A DNA stretch of 64,000 bases from Acetobacteraceae bacterium (GTDB lineage Bacteria > Pseudomonadota > Alphaproteobacteria > Acetobacterales > Acetobacteraceae): the NCBI GenBank assembly GCA_019750465.1, contig JAIEOP010000147.1, forward strand, positions 21,062 through 85,061. The letters run 5' to 3'. This document shows positions 8,240 to 16,508 of this stretch, in pieces. Numbering within the stretch: the stretch's first letter is position 1; each line of letters starts with the position of its first letter. The position numbers and the translations under genes were made by a program. The notes under the pieces are model-generated. The model saw only the letters and a program-made list of their open reading frames with translations. It was not told the DNA's origin and made no database searches.

Positions 8240-8365
8240 ATGCCGACCCTATCCCCTGCGCTGCGTGACGCCATCGCCGACCTGCTGCCCCGCATCGTCG
8301 GCGTGATCTGGACCGGCGGCTTCTTCGTGGCCGTCGAGGCCGCCATCCTGAAGCTGGCGCAGTAG
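8240..8365 (+). CDS. Small single-pass membrane protein, 41 aa
   Basis: The ATG at 8240 follows a strong GAGGAGGCCAGG ribosome site. The 41-residue product has an N-terminal helix LSPALRDAIADLLPR and one hydrophobic segment, IVGVIWTGGFFVAVEAAI, then stops at 8363-8365. The strong ribosome site and clear membrane segment argue for a real microprotein. No family is recognised. It is 103 bp after the MlaA-like gene and converges on the MFS gene, ending 1 bp before its stop. Confidence 0.55.
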   Translation: MPTLSPALRDAIADLLPRIVGVIWTGGFFVAVEAAILKLAQ

Positions 8366-8366
8366 C

Positions 8367-9584
8367 TCAGCCGAGACGGCGGGCGAGCAGCCCGGCCAGC
8401 ACCAGCGCCACCCCGATGCCGGCGACGCAGCCGGCCCATCCCAGCGTCCCGAAGGCCAGCCCCAGCATCGCGCTGCCTGCCATGCCGCCGGCGAAATAGG
8501 CCGCCAGGTAGAGCCCGCTGGCCGCGCCGCGATCCTGCCGCGCCGCGCGGCCGACGAAGCCGGTCGCCGTCGCCTGTGCCAGGAAGGTGCCCACCGCGAC
8601 CATCGCCAGCCCCGCCAGCACCGCGGGCAGCGTCGGCAGCAGCAGCAGCGGCAGCGCCAGCACCGCCATGCCGAGACCGAGCAGCACCGCGCCCCGCGCC
8701 CCGATCCGCGCCACCACCCGCCCGGCCAGCGGCGTCGTCACCACCGAGGGCAGGAACACTAGATAGACCAGCCCCAGCGCCATCGGATCGAGCCCGAAGG
8801 GCGGACCCACCAGCACGAAGTTCACGTAGGTGAAGGTGCCGATGAACGCGAAGAGGATGCAGAAGCCGATGCCGAAGGCGGCGCGCAGGCGCGGGTCGGC
8901 GAGCTCCGTTCGCCAGGCGGCGCGCATCGCCGGCGCGTCCATCGGCGCCGCCATGCCTGCCGGCCCTGGCCCGGCGCTGCGGATCGTTGCCAGCGCGAGC
9001 GCGGCGCCGGCCAGGTTCAGCAGGGCGAAGCCGAGGAAATTCGCGGCCAGCCCGAGATGGTCGGCCAGCGTCGCCGATACCAGGCGCCCGACCAGGTTGC
9101 TGGCGACATTGCCGGTGACATAGGCAGCAAAGGCGCCGGCGGCCTCGGCCATGCCGAAGCGCTCGCCCAGATGGGCCAGCATCAGGGTGAAGGCAGCGGC
9201 CATCAGCATGCCCTGGACGACGCGCAGCGCGGCAAAGGTCGGCAGGTCCGGCGCCACAGCCAGCAGCGCCGTCGGCAGCGACAGCAGTGCCAGGCTGATG
9301 GCGACGCCGCGGCGCCGGTCAAGATGCCGGCTGAACAGCGCCACCGCCAGCCCGGCCACGGCCATGCCCAGGGTGCAGGCATTCACGGCCGTGCCCATCG
9401 TGCCCGGCCCCGCGCCGTAGCGCGCCGCGAGCGAGGGCAGGATCGCCTGGGTGGCAAAGAGGTCGACCAGCGTCAGGAAGGCGGTCAGCGCGATGACGGC
9501 GCCCCGCCCGAACGAGGCCCGGGCAGGCGGCATGGCCTCGCCCAGACCCGTCGCCGGTGGCACGCTGCGCTCGATGCCGGTCAT
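8367..9584 (-). CDS. MFS transporter
   Basis: This 405-residue protein has about twelve hydrophobic segments. The loop after the second segment reads FSRHLDRRRGVAI, a version of the MFS motif A. The N-terminal TLVDLFATQAILPSL and overall pattern are closest to YnfM/arabinose-efflux-type drug exporters, by eye. Its ATG overlaps the stop of the ECF sigma gene (ATGA), so the two are co-translated. That link suggests the sigma factor controls or senses something related to the exported compound. Confidence 0.88.
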   Translation of the reverse strand: MTGIERSVPPATGLGEAMPPARASFGRGAVIALTAFLTLVDLFATQAILPSLAARYGAGPGTMGTAVNACTLGMAVAGLAVALFSRHLDRRRGVAISLALLSLPTALLAVAPDLPTFAALRVVQGMLMAAAFTLMLAHLGERFGMAEAAGAFAAYVTGNVASNLVGRLVSATLADHLGLAANFLGFALLNLAGAALALATIRSAGPGPAGMAAPMDAPAMRAAWRTELADPRLRAAFGIGFCILFAFIGTFTYVNFVLVGPPFGLDPMALGLVYLVFLPSVVTTPLAGRVVARIGARGAVLLGLGMAVLALPLLLLPTLPAVLAGLAMVAVGTFLAQATATGFVGRAARQDRGAASGLYLAAYFAGGMAGSAMLGLAFGTLGWAGCVAGIGVALVLAGLLARRLG

Positions 9585-10183
9585 GCCGGCATGGCCTCGC
9601 CGGCACCCTCCAGCGTCACGCCAAGCCGCTTGCGCAGCGTGCGCACGGCCCGGTGCGTCGCCACCTTCAGCGCCGCGACGCTGAGGCCGCTCTGCGCCGA
9701 GGCCTCCGCCAGCGGCAGATCCTGCAGCTTCGCCAGGGTCAATGCCTGGCGCTGCGTGGGCGGCAGCAGGGCGATGGCGCGCCGCAGCTCCGCCGCGGCA
9801 AGGCGGCGCTCCGCTTCCGGCGCGCGGTCGCCCTCGACGGCATGGGTGAGCGCGGACTCGTCGTAGTCATCGATGGCGCTGTGCCGCGCCGCCAGCCGGC
9901 CGCGCGAGCGCAGGCGGTCGACGCAGCGCCGCTCGCACAGCGCGACCAGCCAGGGGCGCAGCGGTCGCGCCGGGTCGTAGCTGTGCAGCAGGCGGTGGAC
10001 GGTCAGCAGCGTGTCCTGCACCGCATCCTCGGCCTCCGCGGCGTCGGCGATGCGGCGACGGGCGATGCCGCGCAGCATCGGCAGGATGTCGCGCAGCAGC
10101 CGGTCGTAGGCGCGCGCATCGCCGGCCATGGCGGCTGCCATGCGGGCTTCCCAGGGCCTCTCGTCGTGCGTGGCCGTGTCCAT
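9581..10183 (-). CDS. ECF-type RNA polymerase sigma factor
   Basis: This 200-residue sigma-70 factor has region 2 (AYDRLLRDILPMLRGIARRR; AEDAVQDTLLTVHRLLHSYD; PWLVALCERRCVDRLRSR) and region 4 (LPPTQRQALTLAKLQDLPLA, then a helix-turn-helix ending VATHRAVRTLRKRL). The start is the ATG at 10183: GGAGGG lies nine bases upstream, while the alternative at 10192 sits directly on that site. This kind of factor usually has an adjacent membrane anti-sigma. Here the next gene is an MFS carrier, and no anti-sigma is visible on either side. Confidence 0.87.
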   Translation of the reverse strand: MDTATHDERPWEARMAAAMAGDARAYDRLLRDILPMLRGIARRRIADAAEAEDAVQDTLLTVHRLLHSYDPARPLRPWLVALCERRCVDRLRSRGRLAARHSAIDDYDESALTHAVEGDRAPEAERRLAAAELRRAIALLPPTQRQALTLAKLQDLPLAEASAQSGLSVAALKVATHRAVRTLRKRLGVTLEGAGEAMPA

Positions 10184-10585
10184 GTTCGGCATCCCTCCGC
10201 GCCGGCCGCCGTGCACCGGCAACCCGCGATGGGGGCAGTGTCCGCTGGAGCCGGGCACGCGCGCCAAGCCCGTTCAGGCATCGATGCGATGCGGCTGGGT
10301 CATCGCGCCAGCGTGCGGGCCGTGCCTGACGCATGGAACGCCGGCGGATTTCGCCGACAGTCATTGGTGCCTCGGGGCAACCCACCGGGCTTCTCATGCC
10401 GGCACCTGGTCGCGCCCCCGGCCTCCCGCGCTCGGCGGAGGAGGGTTGGCATGGCGGCCTGACGGCGGCCGCTGCCGGCGCGCCCAGAGCGCATTGCGTT
10501 CGCATGCGCTCACGCATCCCGCTCCAGCCTTTGCCGGGTCGCGGGATTCAGCGTTTGCGGCGATTCTGCCTCAACGCATCCCGCT
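10184..10585. other. Intergenic region with no convincing gene
   Basis: About 400 bp separate the sigma-factor start from the LysR stop. No frame has a good start and protein-like composition. The only structure I see is a near-identical direct repeat, at 10509-10527 and 10570-10589 (core CGCATCCCGCTC). The second copy ends on the LysR stop. The region must contain the sigma-factor promoter. Confidence 0.4.
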
Positions 10586-11512
10586 CTAGTCCGCGGCCGG
10601 CGAGAGCACTGGCAGCCGGTCCGCCGCGCCATCCTGCTCCGGCCACCGGTAGCGCCGCAGCGACTGCACGAAGGTGGCGACCGCCGGCGACCAGCGGCGG
10701 CCGGCGACGGTGACCAGCGCGACCTCCCGCACCACTTCCGGCTCGGTCACGGGGCGGGTGACGACGCCGGGATGCGTCGCCGAGAATTCCGGCAGGAAGC
10801 AGACCCCCATGCCGGCGGCGACCATGGTCTGGATCCAGTCCTCGCGCTCGCTGCGGTAGGAGCGCAGGATGTTGGCGCCGCAGGCTTCGCACTGCTCGCG
10901 CAGCGCGTCGCGATACTCGCAGTTGATGCGCTGCAGATAGTGCTGGCCGTCCATGTCGCGCAGCGCCACCGCGTTGCGCCGTGCGAAGGGATGGCCGATC
11001 GAGCAGGCCGCGACGAAGCGCTCGCGATACAGCGGCTCCGCGCGCAGCCGCTCATCCCGCGGGCCGGGCTGCGCCATGACGGCGATGTCGATGTCATCGG
11101 CGATGAGCGCCCCTGCCAGGCGCGCCGGCACGGCTTCGGTCATCGTCAGCTCGACGCCGGGGTGGTCCGTGCGGAACCGGTTGAGGAAGCCGACGAAGCG
11201 CAGCGGGCCGATCGTGCACATGACGCCGAGCCGCAGATGCGCGCTCTCCAGCCGCAGGAAGCGCTGCGCCTGCTCCTTCGCCGCCGCGGTGCGCGCCAGC
11301 ACTTCCTCGAGGTGCGGCTGCATCAGCCGGCCCAGCTCGGTAAGGTGGATGTTGCCGCGCTCGCGCGAGAAGAGCAGGCCGCCCAGCTCGCCCTCCAGCT
11401 TCTGGATGGCACGGGTCAGCGCAGGCTGCGTCACGTTGCACTGCTCCGCCGCGCGCGTGAAATTCAGCGCCTGGCTGACGGCCAGGAAGTAGCGGATCTC
11501 GTGAATCTCCAC
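10586..11512 (-). CDS. LysR-family transcriptional regulator
   Basis: This 308-residue regulator starts with a winged helix-turn-helix, IRYFLAVSQALNFTRAAEQ then NVTQPALTRAIQKLEGELG, and continues into a periplasmic-binding-like effector domain. I take GTG at 11512 as the start because GGGGAG precedes it and the protein then begins at the canonical EIHEIRYF. The frame is open further upstream. It is divergent from the 3-hydroxybutyrate dehydrogenase gene with 197 bp between, so it probably regulates that operon. The effector is unknown. Confidence 0.9.
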   Translation of the reverse strand: MEIHEIRYFLAVSQALNFTRAAEQCNVTQPALTRAIQKLEGELGGLLFSRERGNIHLTELGRLMQPHLEEVLARTAAAKEQAQRFLRLESAHLRLGVMCTIGPLRFVGFLNRFRTDHPGVELTMTEAVPARLAGALIADDIDIAVMAQPGPRDERLRAEPLYRERFVAACSIGHPFARRNAVALRDMDGQHYLQRINCEYRDALREQCEACGANILRSYRSEREDWIQTMVAAGMGVCFLPEFSATHPGVVTRPVTEPEVVREVALVTVAGRRWSPAVATFVQSLRRYRWPEQDGAADRLPVLSPAAD

Positions 11513-11709
11513 GGCAAGCTCCCCGATAGGCACCCGCGCGCTCCGGGCGGCGGCATGCATGCGTCCCGGCATTGCCGAGGGCAGGCTAGCACGCGCGCCG
11601 CACGGCCGTCTGCATGACCGGAGGGCATCGCCGCGCAGCCCTGAGGGCACCGCGAAACCGGAGGGGCCGGCCGAACGAACAAGGCGGCGGAAGATGAAGG
11701 AGCGGACGG

Positions 11710-12558
11710 ATGACCGGCACCATGATAGCCCCGGCGGGGCTTGCTGCCGCAGCGGCCCCGCCGGCTATGGCGCGGGAGCTCGAAGGCCGCGTCGCCATCG
11801 TCACGGGCTCCACCGGCGGGATCGGCCTTGGCATCGCCGAGGCGCTGGCGGCGCGCGGCGCAGCGGTGGCGCTGAACGGGCTCGGCGATGCCGAGGAGAT
11901 CGCCGCCACCTGCCGGCGCCTGGGCGAGGCGCACGACGTGCCGGTGCGATACGACGACGCCGACCTGCGGCAGCCCGAGGCGGTGGCGGCGCTGGTGGAG
12001 CGTACGCGCCGCGCCATGGGCCAGGTGGACATCCTGGTGAACAATGCCGGCATCCAGCATGTGGCGCCGCTGGAGGAGTTCCCGCCGGAGAAGTGGGATG
12101 CGATCCTCGCGCTCAACCTCTCCGCCGTGTTCCACGCGACCCGCGCGGCGATCGGGCCGATGAAGCAGCGGCGCTGGGGCCGCATCGTCAACATCGCCTC
12201 GGCGCATGGCTTGGTCGCCTCGCCCTTCAAGTCGGCCTATGTCGCCGCCAAGCACGGCGTGGTAGGCTTGACCAAGGTGGCCGCGCTGGAAGCCGCCGAG
12301 AGCGGCGTCACCTGCAACGCCGTCTGTCCCGGCTATGTCTGGACGCCGTTGGTGGCCGGCCAGGTGGCGCAGCAGGCGGCGGCCCACGGCCTGTCCGAGG
12401 AGGAGGTGGTGCGCAAGGTCTTCCTGGCCGAGCAGCCGACCCGTCGCTTCGCCACGGTGGAGGAGATCGGCGCCACCGTCGCGTTCCTCTGTTCGCCGGG
12501 CGCGGCCTCCATCACCGGCACGGCGCTGCCGGTCGATGGCGGCTGGACGGCGCACTAG
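11710..12558 (+). CDS. SDR-family 3-hydroxybutyrate dehydrogenase
   Basis: This 282-residue short-chain dehydrogenase has the cofactor motif TGSTGGIG at 32-39, NNAG at 111-114, and catalytic Ser164, Tyr177 and Lys181 in SAYVAAK. The C-terminal PTRRFATVEEIGATVAFL and GTALPVDGGWTAH resemble BdhA enzymes, which interconvert 3-hydroxybutyrate and acetoacetate with NAD. It is about 20 residues longer than usual at the N-terminus. AAGGAG before 11710 supports that start, but the ATG at 11767 would give the usual length. A patatin-like gene follows immediately. Confidence 0.82.
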   Translation: MTGTMIAPAGLAAAAAPPAMARELEGRVAIVTGSTGGIGLGIAEALAARGAAVALNGLGDAEEIAATCRRLGEAHDVPVRYDDADLRQPEAVAALVERTRRAMGQVDILVNNAGIQHVAPLEEFPPEKWDAILALNLSAVFHATRAAIGPMKQRRWGRIVNIASAHGLVASPFKSAYVAAKHGVVGLTKVAALEAAESGVTCNAVCPGYVWTPLVAGQVAQQAAAHGLSEEEVVRKVFLAEQPTRRFATVEEIGATVAFLCSPGAASITGTALPVDGGWTAH

Positions 12559-12559
12559 C

Positions 12560-13630
12560 ATGGACGGAACCCTGCCACAGCGCCCGGCCGCAGTTGGCGG
12601 CGCCACGGCCGCCTCCATCCGCATCGTCAACCTGGCGTTGCAGGGCGGCGGCGCGCACGGCGCCTTCGCCTGGGGCGTGCTGGACCGCCTGCTGGAGAAC
12701 GCCGGCCGCATCGCCATCGAGGGCATCAGCGCGACCTCGGCCGGCGCCATGAACGCGGCCTGCGTCGCCTATGGCATGGCCGAGGGTGGACCGGAGAGGG
12801 CACGCGCGGTGCTGGAGCGTTTCTGGATGCGCATCAGCGACAGCGCCGCGATGAGCCCATTGCAGCCGAGCTGGATCGACAGGCTGCAGGCGAATTGGGG
12901 CCTGCAATGGTCGCCGAGCTACCTGGCCTTCGACCTGGTGACGCGGCTGTTCAGCCCGTACGAGTTCAATCCCTTCAACCTGAACCCGCTGCGCGACGTG
13001 CTGGAGCGGACGGTGGATTTCGCCGTGCTGCGCGATGCCCCCTGCCCGGTGAAGCTGTTCCTCTCCGCCACCAACGTGCGCACCGGCAGGGTGAAGGTGT
13101 TCGAGAAGGGAGAGCTCTCGGCCGATGCCGTGCTTGCCTCCGCCTGCCTGCCCTTCCTGTTCCACGCCGTGGAGATCGGCGGCGAGGCATACTGGGATGG
13201 CGGCTACATGGGCAACCCGGCGATCTTCCCGCTGATCTACGGCTGCGAGAGCCGCGACGTCGTGGTGGTGCACATCAACCCGACGATGCGCGCCGAGGTG
13301 CCGCGCACCGCCCGGGACATCCTGAACCGGGTGAACGAGATCAGCTTCAACTCCTCGCTCATGCGGGAGATGCGCGCGATCCAATTCGTCACCGACCTGA
13401 TCGACCAGGGCCGCGTGCCGGACGGCAAGCTGAAGCGCATGCTGGTCCATGCCATCGCGGCCGACGAGGTGATGGGGCGGCTCGGCGTCAACTCCAAGCT
13501 GAACGCGGACCGTGCCTTCCTGTGCGAGCTGCGCGATGCCGGGCGCCGGCACGCGGCATTGTGGCTGGACGCGAACTGGGCCGATCTCGGCGAGCGCTCC
13601 ACGACGGACCTGCGCGCCGCCTATCTTTGA
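12560..13630 (+). CDS. Patatin-like phospholipase/esterase
   Basis: This 356-residue patatin-fold hydrolase has the oxyanion loop QGGGAHGAF from residue 28, a nucleophile elbow ATSAG at 58-62 with Ser60, and a catalytic Asp213 in DGGYMG. The elbow has Ala instead of the first Gly of GxSxG. The C-terminal third, with LMREMRAIQFVTDLI, looks like the extension found in a bacterial subgroup of patatins. The gene starts one base after the dehydrogenase stop, so they form one operon. An intracellular polyhydroxybutyrate or lipid esterase feeding the dehydrogenase is a reasonable inference. It overlaps the topoisomerase end by 10 bp. Confidence 0.82.
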   Translation: MDGTLPQRPAAVGGATAASIRIVNLALQGGGAHGAFAWGVLDRLLENAGRIAIEGISATSAGAMNAACVAYGMAEGGPERARAVLERFWMRISDSAAMSPLQPSWIDRLQANWGLQWSPSYLAFDLVTRLFSPYEFNPFNLNPLRDVLERTVDFAVLRDAPCPVKLFLSATNVRTGRVKVFEKGELSADAVLASACLPFLFHAVEIGGEAYWDGGYMGNPAIFPLIYGCESRDVVVVHINPTMRAEVPRTARDILNRVNEISFNSSLMREMRAIQFVTDLIDQGRVPDGKLKRMLVHAIAADEVMGRLGVNSKLNADRAFLCELRDAGRRHAALWLDANWADLGERSTTDLRAAYL

Positions 13631-14724
13631 GCCGCGGCTGCGCCACCGCCCTGCAGCCGCCGCGCCAGCAGCGCAAGCACGGCGGCTTCCTCGGGAGGCA
13701 GCGCGCCGATGCCGTCGCGCAGCTCGGCCATGGCTTCCTCGCCCGCCTCCAGGACCAGGCCGCCATCAAGGTAGCCGTCCAGCACCGCGGGGTGGATGTA
13801 GCATTGGCGGCAGACGGTGGGTGTATTGCCCAGTCGCGCCGCCACGCGCTCGATGGCCGCGCGCATGTTGCGCTTCGCCGCCGCCTGCTTGTCCACCGCC
13901 TCGAACTCGCGCAGCGCGAGGGCCGCCAGCACGGTGCCGGCCCAGGTGCGGAAATCCTTGGCCGTGACCGGCTGGCCGGCGATCTCGCGCAGGTAGGCGT
14001 TCACGTCGGCCGATCCGACGTCGCGCACCACGCCGTCCGCATCGCGGTACTGGAACAGCTCCTGCCCCGGCAGGTCCTGGCAGGCCTTGACGATGCGCGC
14101 CACCCGCCGGTCGCGGATGCCGAGCTGCCAGGTGCGGCCGCTCTTGCCCTTGAAGGCGAAGCGCAGCTCCGCCCCTTCGACGCTGACATGGCGGTTGCGC
14201 AGGGTGGTCAGGCCATAGCTGCGATTCTGCTTCGCGTAGTCGTCGTTCCCGACACGGATCAGCGTCGTGTCGAGCAGGTGCACGATGGTGGCGAGCACCT
14301 TCTCCCGCGGCAGGCCAGGGCGGCCCATGTCCTCGGCCACGCGGGCGCGAATGCCCGGCAGGGCGCGGGCGAAGTCGAGCATCCGATCGTATTTCGCGGC
14401 GTCGCGCACCGCGCGCCATTGCGGGTGGTAGCGGTACTGCTTGCGCCCCTTCTGGTCCCGGCCGGTCGCCTGGATATGGCCATCCGCGTACGGGCAGATC
14501 CAGACCTGCGTCCAGGCCGGCGGGATGGCGAGCGCGCGGATGCGCCGCAGCGTCGCGGCATCCTTCACCGCTCTGCCCTTCGGCAACCGGTAGCTGAACC
14601 CGCTGCCGGCCCGCCGCCGGCCGATTCCCGGCCCCTCGTCCGAGACGTAGCGCAGGCCTGCCTCCTCCGCGGCCTGGCGGGGATCGATGATGGCGGCCGA
14701 CTGCGTGTCGTCGTCGAAGGGCAT
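13621..14724 (-). CDS. Type IB DNA topoisomerase (bacterial poxvirus-like)
   Basis: This 367-residue enzyme relaxes DNA by forming a 3'-phosphotyrosine bond. The N-terminal domain includes IPPAWTQVWICPYADGHIQA and GRDQKGRKQYRYHP. The catalytic domain has RVGNDDYAKQNRSYGLTTLR, KSGRTWQ, DFRTWAGT and the C-terminal CRQCYIHPAVL with the likely nucleophile Tyr near residue 309. The ATG at 14724 is chosen by family length, though its ribosome site is weak and 14757 is possible. It follows the glycan operon by 81 bp on the same strand but has no evident functional link to it. Confidence 0.9.
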   Translation of the reverse strand: MPFDDDTQSAAIIDPRQAAEEAGLRYVSDEGPGIGRRRAGSGFSYRLPKGRAVKDAATLRRIRALAIPPAWTQVWICPYADGHIQATGRDQKGRKQYRYHPQWRAVRDAAKYDRMLDFARALPGIRARVAEDMGRPGLPREKVLATIVHLLDTTLIRVGNDDYAKQNRSYGLTTLRNRHVSVEGAELRFAFKGKSGRTWQLGIRDRRVARIVKACQDLPGQELFQYRDADGVVRDVGSADVNAYLREIAGQPVTAKDFRTWAGTVLAALALREFEAVDKQAAAKRNMRAAIERVAARLGNTPTVCRQCYIHPAVLDGYLDGGLVLEAGEEAMAELRDGIGALPPEEAAVLALLARRLQGGGAAAAQR

Positions 14725-14805
14725 GGGCGGGGACCGGCGCTCACCGGCCTCAAGCACGCCGCCCCGCCGCTGGTTGCATCGGGCGGCCGATATCGCCGCG
14801 TCCGG

Positions 14806-15720
14806 TCAGCCCGGTTCGGACGACGAGGCCGAGCGTGCCGCGTAGCGCGCCACCATAGAGGCGCAGAACGCCGCGAATTCCTCCGGATTCAGGGGCGGGC
14901 TGGTGTGGTGGGGCGCAATGCCGCGGTGCTCCGGCGTGAAGCAGAAGGTCACTGTGACATCGAAATCCGCGAGCGCCGCCATCTGCCGGTCGAACCAATG
15001 CAGCGCATCGGGCCGGAAGCTGTCCGCCCATGACAGCCCGGTCCGCAGGTGCCGTACGCCGAGGCGGCGCATCCACGCCACCGCCTCGTCCAGCCGGTGG
15101 TCCAGGAAATGGAACCATTGGCAAAGGCCGAGTGCCGGCGTTTGGCGGGCGAACTCTTCAAGGGCCAGCTTCGGCGTCCCGTCCTCCCGCAGCAGACCCA
15201 TGGCGAAGTGGCGGTAGTAGGAGGACCCCTCCGCCTCGCGGTGGCGGGTCGTCGCTTCCCAGGCGCGCGGCAGGTCGTAAAGGCTGTACCAGTGGATGCG
15301 CGGCGCGCGGCCCGTCAGCAAGGCAGCCGTCCGCGCAAGGCCCCAAAGCTGCACCTCCTCGGCGCCGAAGGAGGACACCCCGACTTCCGAGACCCAGACC
15401 GGCAACGTCGTCACCGCCTCGATCTCGGCGATCTTTTCCGGCCACTCGTCGATCTGCCAGAGGTTCCAGTCGAGCGGAAAGCCGTGCACGGCAACGGCAT
15501 CGACATGATCCAGCACGCCGCGGCCGGCCATGTTGCGGATGAAGCCGGGATCGATGGGGGAGATCCCGCCAAGCACGCGCGGCAGCGTCGGATGCGTCGC
15601 GCGGATGGCCTTCGCGGCGCCGGTCGCCATCTCCGCGAACCGCGCCCAGTCGGGGTCGATTTCCGGGTCCCAGTGCGACTTGTTGTTCGGCTCGTTCCAG
15701 ATCATGGCTGCTTCGATCAT
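14806..15720 (-). CDS. Glycoside-hydrolase-like TIM-barrel protein with permuted strand order
   Basis: This 304-residue protein opens directly with an acid/base motif, MIWNEPNN (Glu10). A nucleophile-type strand VWVSEVGVS follows (Glu112), then an eighth-strand-like HWYSLYDLP (143-151). Only after this come segments that normally start such barrels: LGVRHLRTGLSWADS (220-234) and FDVTVTFCFTPEHRG (253-267). The order therefore looks permuted relative to GH39/GH5-like enzymes. No signal peptide is visible, so it is probably cytoplasmic. It is coupled to the methyltransferase by an ATGA overlap and ends the inositol arm of the glycan locus. Substrate unknown. Confidence 0.7.
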   Translation of the reverse strand: MIEAAMIWNEPNNKSHWDPEIDPDWARFAEMATGAAKAIRATHPTLPRVLGGISPIDPGFIRNMAGRGVLDHVDAVAVHGFPLDWNLWQIDEWPEKIAEIEAVTTLPVWVSEVGVSSFGAEEVQLWGLARTAALLTGRAPRIHWYSLYDLPRAWEATTRHREAEGSSYYRHFAMGLLREDGTPKLALEEFARQTPALGLCQWFHFLDHRLDEAVAWMRRLGVRHLRTGLSWADSFRPDALHWFDRQMAALADFDVTVTFCFTPEHRGIAPHHTSPPLNPEEFAAFCASMVARYAARSASSSEPG

Positions 15721-16508
15721 GGACCGCCGCTCCCGCCGTCCTTCAAGGATGACGCCGCTGCCGCCGGATACACTGCCGCGCCGTCATCCGGCGCCGCCGT
15801 CCTGTGGCAGAGATAGACCTCTTCCTCCGGATGGGCCGTGATCTCGAACCCGGCAGCACGCAGCATGGCCTCCGCGCAGGCACGATTCGGCACCCACCAG
15901 TTCGTCGGATCCCCGGCATATCGGCGCTCGACGAAGTGCAACTTCGGCCAGCCCGGATGATCGAACGCGGCGATGTCCTCGAACGCATAGTCGGCCTGCA
16001 CCGGCGCCAATTCCGTGCCGCCCCGTTGCATGGACTGGAACACCAGCTTGTCGCGCGCGACATGCTCATGGATCAGGTCGAGCGCAAGCAGAGGGTGGCG
16101 CAGGTGGTAGAGCACGCCCATGAACAGCACGATGTCGAAGCGTTCGCCCAGGCGCGCGACGTCGTAGACCGAGAGCCTGTGGAACTCGATGTCCTGTCCG
16201 GTCACCTGCGCGGCAAACCGCGCCTGCTCGAGGTATCGCTCGTCCGAATCGATGCCGACGACGCGCGTCGCACCCCGTCTTTTCATCTCGATGGCATAGA
16301 AACCGCCGTTGCAACCGATGTCGAGAACGCTGCGGCCGGTCAGGTCCGGCGCGATGGCGTGCTCGAAGCGGCGCCACTTCACGGCGGGGTAGTCGCCAAG
16401 AAAGTGCGCCGGCGCCGTGGCGACGCCGGCAAGATCGATGTTGTGGAACCAGGGGCCGAGCGCCTCGACACGCTGCCGGATGGCGCTCCTGTCCTGCCAG
16501 CTGCTCAT
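15717..16508 (-). CDS. Class I SAM-dependent methyltransferase
   Basis: This 263-residue Rossmann-fold methyltransferase has the SAM-binding motif VLDIGCNGGF at 61-70, an acidic residue closing strand two in VVGIDSDERYLEQA, and FMGVLYHLRHPLLAL, a pattern shared with CmoB-like enzymes. It likely methylates a sugar or lipid intermediate. The start at 16508 overlaps the phosphatase stop by 4 bp, and its own stop overlaps the next start. From memory, close relatives accompany the same radical SAM and glycosyltransferase families in other genomes. Confidence 0.82.
   Translation of the reverse strand: MSSWQDRSAIRQRVEALGPWFHNIDLAGVATAPAHFLGDYPAVKWRRFEHAIAPDLTGRSVLDIGCNGGFYAIEMKRRGATRVVGIDSDERYLEQARFAAQVTGQDIEFHRLSVYDVARLGERFDIVLFMGVLYHLRHPLLALDLIHEHVARDKLVFQSMQRGGTELAPVQADYAFEDIAAFDHPGWPKLHFVERRYAGDPTNWWVPNRACAEAMLRAAGFEITAHPEEEVYLCHRTAAPDDGAAVYPAAAASSLKDGGSGGP

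Noticed and set aside
10509..10589. Near-identical direct repeat, core CGCATCCCGCTC, before and at the LysR stop
   Set aside because: Only two short copies, no hairpin and no known function; noted in the region entry but not promoted to a finding.
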